Shown: positions 58,901 through 64,000 of the stretch, in pieces
How positions within the stretch are numbered: position 1 is the stretch's first letter
Layout of the letters: each line of letters begins with the position of its first letter
Program-made: the position numbers and the translations under genes
The notes under the pieces: model-generated
Database searches by the model: none
What the model was told of the DNA's origin: nothing
The model's input: only the letters and a program-made list of their open reading frames with translations
NCBI GenBank assembly: GCA_012861695.1
Contig: JAAOOA010000147.1
Location: 944,510-1,008,509, forward strand
DNA length: 64,000 nt
Direction of reading: 5' to 3'
DNA from: Trematomus loennbergii
Taxonomy: Eukaryota > Chordata > Actinopteri > Perciformes > Nototheniidae

Positions 58901-61900
58901 TGGTCTCTTTGTGTCTCTGGTCGCTTTGTGTCTCTGGTCGCTTTGTGTCTCTGGTCGCTTGTGTCTCTGTGGTCGCTTTGTGTCTCTGTGGTCGCTTTGT
59001 GTCTCTGTGGTCGCTTTGTGTCTCTGTGGTCGCTTTGTGTCTCTGTGTGTCTCTGTGGTCGCTTTGTGTCTCTGTGGTCGCTTTGTGTCTGTCGTGATCT
59101 CTTGTGTCTCTGTGATCTCTTTGTGTCTCTGTGATCTCTGTGGTCGCTTTGTGTCTCTGTGGTCGCTTTGTGTCTCTGGTCGCTTTGTGTCTCTGTGGTC
59201 GCTTTGTGTCTCTGTGGTCGCTTTGTGTCTCTGGTCGCTTTGTGTCTCTGTGGTCGCTTTGTGTCTCTGGTCGCTTTGTGTCTCTGTGGTCGCTTTGTGT
59301 CTCTGGTCGCTTGTGTCTCTGGTCTCTCTTGTGTCTCTGTGGTCTCTTTGTGTCTCTGGTCGCTTTGTGTCTCTGTGGTCTCTTTGTGTCTCTGGTCGCT
59401 TTGTGTCTCTGGTCGCTTTGTGTCTCTGGTCGCTTTGTGTCTCTGTGGTCGCTTTGTGTCTCTGTGGTCGCTTTGTGTCTCTCTGGTCGCTTTGTGTCTC
59501 TCTGGTCGCTTTGTGTCTCTGGTCGCTTTGTGTCTCTGTGGTCGCTTTGTGTCTCTGTGGTCGCTTTGTGTCTCTGTGGTCGCTTTGTGTCTCTGCGGTC
59601 GCTTTGTGTCTCTGCGGTCGCTTTGTGTCTCTGGTCGCTTTGTGTCTCTGGTCGCTTTGTGTCTCTGTGGTCGCTTTGTGTCTCTGGTCGCTTTGTGTCT
59701 CTGTGGTCTTTGTGTCTCTGCGGTCGCTTTGTGTCTCTGCGGTCTCTTTGTGTCTCTGCGGTCGCTTTGTGTCTCTGCGGTCGCTTTGTGTCTCTGCGGT
59801 CGCTTTGTGTCTCTGGTCTCTTGTGTCTCTGTGGTCGCTTTGTGTCTCTGTGGTCGCTTTGTGTCTCTGTGGTCGCTTTGTGTCTCTGTGGTCGCTTTGT
59901 GTCTCTGTGGTCGCTTTGTGTCTCTGTGGTCGCTTTGTGTCTGTCGTGATCTCTTTGTGTCTCTGTGATCTCTTTGTGTCTCTGTGATCTGTGGTCGCTT
60001 TGTGTCTCTGTGGTCGCTTTGTGTCTCTGGTCGCTTTGTGTCTCTGTGGTCGCTTTGTGTCTCTGGTCGCTTTGTGTCTCTGTGGTCGCTTTGTGTCTCT
60101 GTGGTCGCTTTGTGTCTCTGGTCGCTTTGTGTCTCTGTGGTGCTTTGTGTCTCTTTGTGGTTTGTGTCTCTGTAGGTTTGTGTCTGTCGTGATCTCTTTG
60201 TGTCAATGTGATTACATTTGACTGTGGTTATTTTGTGTCTCTGTATTTTTGTGTCTCTTGTGGTAACTTTTTCGCTCTTTGGTCGGTTTGTCTCTTTAAA
60301 TGTATTCTGGGTGTCTTTGTAGTTTTTTTTAAGTCTCGTGTGGTCAACTTTGTCTCAGATTTATTTGCTTCTCTTTGTAGTCGTGTTGCCTGTCTTTGTA
60401 TGTGTTTGTATGTTACTCATGCGGTTGCTTTGTGTCTCTTGTTGTTGCTTTGAGTCTTTTTGTGGGTTCTTTGTGTCTTTGTAGTTGTTTAGTCACTTTT
60501 TGTTTTTTCTCTTTGTAGTGATATTTCTTTTGTGTCTCATTAGAGTTCTTTTAGGTCTCTTTGCATGGCCTTCATAGTCTCTTTGTAGTTGTTTTGCAAA
60601 TATATAGTTTTCGTAAACCTTGCTATTGTTTTGGACTTTTCTTGTTATATATTTGATGGTGTTGCCCCTTGTGCAGTGTTTTGTGTCCTTTTAGTTCTGT
60701 GTCTCTTCCTTGTTTGTACGTCGCTTTTTGAGTGATATTTTGCCAGTGATGTCTCTGACACTGTGGGTCCTTGGGCCTGTGTCAGTAAGCATGTTTACTA
60801 ATCCTTATGGGTGAAGAGGAGTTTGAAAAGTTGTTCAGAGACCCATAAGAGACAACTTAATGATAAACAGATTAAATCATACATCCTCAATTAGTTATAA
60901 AATATGAGCAGTTTCACTCACAGAGGACAGCAGCAGTGAGTTTCTCTGACCCCACCACTGGAGGAGGCTGTGGTCCTTCAGCTCCCAGCTCCAGCTTTGC
61001 TTCACACCAGAACTCGACTCCATCATCTTCTTTAGTGGAGATCATGTTCAAAGTGAAGACCTCACTAACTGGTTTCTATCTGTGTTTATGCTGCTCTGCG
61101 TGTGACCAGTACCGTCTGTCCTTTGTAGAAAGTCACTCTGAGGTTGTCACAGGAGCAACATCCTGAACTTCACACTGCAGAGTGAACTGCTGACCCTCAG
61201 ACATCGGCCCGGTGTGATTTACGAAGCTGATGGACACATTATCTGGAGGCTTGAGGAAACAGAATAATATAAACCTCACAGAAAAGGATTTATGTCCTAA
61301 CATGTAAGAGGAGAAACTTATGAACTCACTGTAGACTGTCAGAGAAAGGTTTCTTTTGCACTGCCCTCCCTGTTCAGCCATTGCATAACACACAGGCTCC
61401 ATGCTCCATTCAGTCATCCCTCCACACTCCAGACCAGAAAAACAATCCATCGTGAACTCAGGAGCTGCCTATAGTGGCAAAAAGTCCAACAAAACAAAGC
61501 TATTGATATTATGTTCAGATGAAGACTAAACAAGAGAATGCTTCCTCTGGCTGGTTCTAGCTTAAACCATGGATGTATTAAAGGTCACCTATTATGCAAA
61601 TTCACTTTTTCTTGTCTTTATACATAAACATGTGTCCCCTCTGTAAAGAGATTCTGAAAGTTTGAGGAAAAAAAGATTCGCTCACTTTTGTCCTGATCCA
61701 TTTATATAAAAACCTGTCTGAAATGAGCTGATCAGATTTTGAGATGTCATAATGTTTTTTTGGGTTGTGCAACCATTAGCCTATAATCAACCAAGGTAAC
61801 ACCTGCCCACCTTATCACCTGAATCTCCTCCTAGAGCAACATTGTTTTTTTTTTAAACCAAATATCTCTCAGAGGGGCGTGGCTAGCAGCAGTTCATTAG

Positions 61901-63861
61901 CATTTAAAGCTACAGACACAGAATCAGCACTTTTGAAACAGGGCTGAAACAGAGGGGATTATGGGATGATGCAATGATCTGTTTGGTGTTTGGAGCCAAA
62001 CACTTCAGAGACATGTTTTGTATATATCTGAGACCTGTAATATATTGATGAAAAAGAGTATAATAGGGGACCTTTAAGATACAGCGTCAGAAGAGGGGCC
62101 ATTCAATTCAATGTCAGCTGCTCACTGGCGCATGAAAACGGACATTTTGCTGTAGGTACAGTGGCAAGAAAAAGTAAGTGAACCCTTTAGAATAACCTGC
62201 ATTAATGTATAATTTTGTTTTAAATATGGTCTGATCTTCACCTAAGAACAATAATCATTCAACAAACACAATCCATTTGTACTAAAAGCACACAAATGAT
62301 TGTTTAGTTCTTGTTCATATTGAATAAATCATTCTTACATTTACAGTGTAAGGCAAGGCAAGGCAAGTTTATTTATATAGCACCTTTCAACACAAGGCAA
62401 TTCAAAGTGCTTTACAAAAATGGAAGACATTAAGAAAATGGCATTTAAAATCAGTCATTAAAAAGAAAAGATTATAAAATAAACATTAAAAGAAAAAATA
62501 CATGGATAAAAGTTACAGTGCAGTTTAAGATGTGAATAGTTCAATTAAAAGCAGCGGCAAAAAGAAAAGTCTTCAGCCTGGATTTAAAAGTAGTAAGAGT
62601 TGCAGCGGACCTGCAGGTTTCTGGGAGTTTGTTCCAGATATTTGGAGCATAATAACTGAACGCTGCTTCTCCATGTTTAGTTCTGACTCTGGGGACAGAA
62701 AGCTGACCAGTCCCTGAAGACCTGAGAGATCTGGATGGTTCATAATTTAGCAGTAGGTCAGACATGTATTTTGGGCCTAAACCATTCAAAGCTTGTGTAG
62801 GTTGGAAAAAGTATATGAACAACACAAGTAAATTGAGTAAGGAGTTAGCACACATCGTTTTAATCTATCCGTTTTTTAGAAATGTTGTTGAGCTATATTG
62901 ACTTAGAGTAATAACCATAAGTTCACATCCTTTTTCTTGCCACTGTATAAAACATCCAGGGACGTGGGCCCATCGAGAGTGCGCATTTGCAATTTCTTAA
63001 GCCTCGCCTTCGATCTGCAAGCCTCGGCTCAGTTAAATAAATACAGTGGGAAAAAACCTAAATATTCAGCTTTTTACCATTTTTAGGGCCCAATGAATCT
63101 CTTACCAGTGAGACTACCCAACCAAGACCTGAAAACCCCGCCGTCGATAAAGAGCAGTTGGCTGTGACTGGATCTCCAAACCTGTGACAGGAAAGTTAAT
63201 TTCTTAATTTTTTCACAGTAACATACCTCCCATACAGTAAAGCCAAGACAACACGGGGGATAGGTTCAAAGTAGTGCTAGTCCAAGCCTTTTTCAAGGAC
63301 ATGGTTGGTATAAATGGACAAGGATATAAAATCTGAGTAAATTGTTAAAAATCCTTCCCAGTTTATCAAAGTCCAAGATGATGTCTTTGAATGACTCTGT
63401 ATATCAATTTAATATGATATAATACAGAGAAAGCAAGAAATATTTTGATATAAAAAGGTATAAAATAGCACGTTTAACTTGTAAAAGTACTATTATTAAT
63501 GGATTATTTGGCAATTAATTAAAACTCCATAGCTCCAAGGGTGAAACATTAAAAAAGTAATTTACCCGATGCTATTGTCACCGTACTTTAATGCTTTGGT
63601 GTGAATTTACATGTATGTTGCTTCAGGAGTTTACATCTCCATCACCTAAGAATTGTTTATAATAAATAAAAGGTAGACAGACTGGAAAAATGCTATTTGG
63701 AATTTAGCTGAAGACCCTTGAATCATAATTCTTTTAAAATTGATAAAAGGAAAACTTAGCAGACCAAATGTTAATTGAAGACCCTTTAAATCACAGTAAT
63801 CCCCGACATACAGTACCTGACCACCAGAGAGGAGGGGTCAGCGTCAGCGGGCAGCCGACCT
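55827..63861 (-). CDS. ICAM/VCAM-like Ig-superfamily adhesion molecule (gene span, possibly 5'-incomplete)
   Basis: Six exons on the minus strand build a cell-surface protein of the kind annotated in fish as ICAM- or VCAM1-like; such proteins bind leukocyte receptors. Domain 1 is split over 63861-63817, 63181-63106 and 61468-61330 ([48 protein letters not shown]). Domain 2 is 61249-60922 ([20 protein letters not shown] ... [16 protein letters not shown]). Domain 3 is 56335-56108 ([20 protein letters not shown]). The last exon gives a hydrophobic tail ([14 protein letters not shown]) that could be a GPI-attachment signal or a short membrane anchor. No full signal peptide is seen, so the 5' end may lie beyond 64000. 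At least six single-base frame breaks occur; pseudogene status or assembly error are both possible. A large minisatellite fills the domain 2-3 intron. Confidence 0.75.
56108..56335 (-). CDS. ICAM-like gene, Ig domain 3 exon (frame breaks)
   Basis: Acceptor tttctcccag, donor GGCAAAG/gtacgt, 228 nt. Encodes CPTKLRVRE, then [20 protein letters not shown] and [16 protein letters not shown], then [20 protein letters not shown] in a third frame. The shifts map to a G4 run near 56294 and a G3 run near 56189. The C..W..C pattern is an I-set Ig fold. Confidence 0.75.
56400..60730. repeat. large GC-skewed minisatellite (17-19-bp units) in an intron of the ICAM-like gene
   Basis: The core, about 56535-60200, repeats GGTCGCTTTGTGTCTCTGT and near variants. 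Units are 19 bp (GTG, GCG or CTG before GTCGC) or 17 bp (two bases fewer), on the order of two hundred units. Edges at 56400-56535 and 60200-60730 are decayed versions (TTTGTGTCTCTT, TCTCTTTGTAG). Variant order recurs: the GTCTGTCGTG(G/A)TC variant is at 57987, 59089 and 59940, so blocks of roughly 0.65-1.1 kb have themselves been duplicated. Units lack stop codons in most frames, which creates long false ORFs on both strands. Confidence 0.98.
60922..61249 (-). CDS. ICAM-like gene, Ig domain 2 exon (frame breaks)
   Basis: Acceptor cctcaag, donor TCCTCT/gtgagt. Encodes [31 protein letters not shown], then in a second frame [15 protein letters not shown], then in the first frame again [20 protein letters not shown] and [20 protein letters not shown]. 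Two or more single-base losses (for example GTGGAC read as GTGAC near 61154) explain the switches. Confidence 0.72.
61330..61468 (-). CDS. ICAM-like gene, Ig domain 1 third exon
   Basis: Acceptor ccactatag, donor CTACA/gtgagt, 139 nt. Encodes [38 protein letters not shown] and RNLSLTVY, with paired cysteines of the first domain. The phase at its 3' end needs an extra base at the next acceptor to read VYKPPDN. Confidence 0.75.
61578..62077. mobile_element. TTAA-type MITE family 3 in an ICAM-like gene intron
   Basis: TTAAAGGTCACCTATTATGC to GAGTATAATAGGGGACCTTTAA minus its first two bases; 500 bp with imperfect terminal inverted repeats and TTAA at both ends. A third family with the same target preference. 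Confidence 0.8.
62159..62945. mobile_element. TA-flanked mariner/Tc1-type non-autonomous element
   Basis: Ends CAGTGGCAAGAAAAAGT and CTTTTTCTTGCCACTG are inverted copies flanked by TA at 62157-62158 and 62946-62947. A LINE fragment is nested inside. Confidence 0.85.
62350..62810 (-). mobile_element. 5'-truncated non-LTR retrotransposon (LINE) 3' end
   Basis: On the minus strand it encodes the end of a reverse-transcriptase ORF ([31 protein letters not shown]), then a 3' UTR with GTAAAGCACTTTGAATTGCC and a terminal TTGCC repeat (GGCAAGGCAAGGCAAG on plus). L2/CR1/Rex-like; the exact clade is not resolved. Confidence 0.82.
63106..63181 (-). CDS. ICAM-like gene, Ig domain 1 second exon
   Basis: Acceptor ctgtcacag, donor TCACTG/gtaaga, 76 nt. 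Encodes [20 protein letters not shown] and WVVSL, with the first B-strand cysteine (NCS) and the GLGW block of ICAM domain 1. Confidence 0.75.
63817..63861 (-). CDS. ICAM-like gene, exon encoding start of Ig domain 1
   Basis: Encodes VGCPLTLTP followed, after restoring one C in the CCCC run, by SSLVVR, the typical opening of ICAM domain 1. Donor GTCAG/gtactg is phase 2 and joins the next exon as [10 protein letters not shown]. The 5' limit is uncertain; several cag acceptors lie upstream. Confidence 0.6.
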
Positions 63862-64000
63862 CTGAGACGCTGAGAGGAGAAGAGGGTGGAGACGGGAGGA
63901 TCCTAGCTGAGGGAGGGAGTTGAAATCTGCAAAGGAAGAGGCGGAGCAGGCGTGGAAATGGAAACAGGGGAGGAGGTAGCTGAGTGCACAAGAGGGGTCA

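Noticed and set aside
56535..60200. CRISPR-like array
   Set aside because: There are no unique spacers; units are contiguous 17-19-bp tandem repeats in a vertebrate intron.
56503..60206. Very long open frames (over 1000 codons) in several frames on both strands
   Set aside because: They are read through a stop-free 17-19-bp minisatellite; the peptides are low-complexity ([16 protein letters not shown]) and every frame is open.
62541..62855. Host gene encoding [15 protein letters not shown]
   Set aside because: This is the C-terminal end of a LINE reverse-transcriptase ORF followed by its 3' UTR.

Overview
The window looks like teleost fish nuclear DNA, probably a spiny-rayed (percomorph) fish. 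Genes are intron-rich and widely spaced. There are very many (CA)n/(TG)n microsatellites and many short non-autonomous DNA transposons. No prokaryotic features are present (no operons, no Shine-Dalgarno signals, no long native ORFs). Three protein-coding genes can be supported; almost all other open frames are microsatellite or minisatellite artefacts.

1-23 kb is non-coding DNA on the 3' side of uncx. It holds long (CA)n/(TG)n tracts, scattered copies of a TTAA-flanked MITE family, one complete hAT-type MITE with an 8-bp target duplication, two old diverged tandem-repeat arrays (14.5-16.9 kb and 19.6-22.0 kb) and several unique stretches that may be regulatory. 23.2-29.8 kb (minus strand) is uncx, a paired-like homeobox transcription-factor gene with three coding exons and an intact 555-residue frame. 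Both of its introns contain tandemly duplicated segments that include decayed copies of exon boundaries, and its last exon carries an in-frame 84-bp tandem repeat. 30-46 kb is the interval between the divergently oriented uncx and ubinuclein genes, with MITEs, microsatellites and candidate enhancers.

46.3-54.5 kb (plus strand) is a 14-exon ubinuclein gene (best guess ubn1), a subunit of the HIRA histone H3.3 chaperone complex. All splice sites and phases fit, but six single-base homopolymer-length changes disturb the frame. 55.8-63.9 kb (minus strand, convergent with ubinuclein) is an ICAM/VCAM-like immunoglobulin-superfamily adhesion gene with three Ig domains and a hydrophobic C-terminus. 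It also carries single-base frame breaks and may be incomplete at its 5' end. Its largest intron holds a roughly 3.7-kb minisatellite of 17-19-bp units with higher-order structure.

The genes do not form one pathway: uncx patterns sclerotome and neurons, ubinuclein deposits H3.3, and the Ig gene is a surface adhesion molecule. The most unusual feature is the cluster of local tandem duplications in and around uncx, including copies of its exon 3 acceptor and homeodomain recognition-helix codons. No CRISPR, defence-type or other self-contained new system was found.
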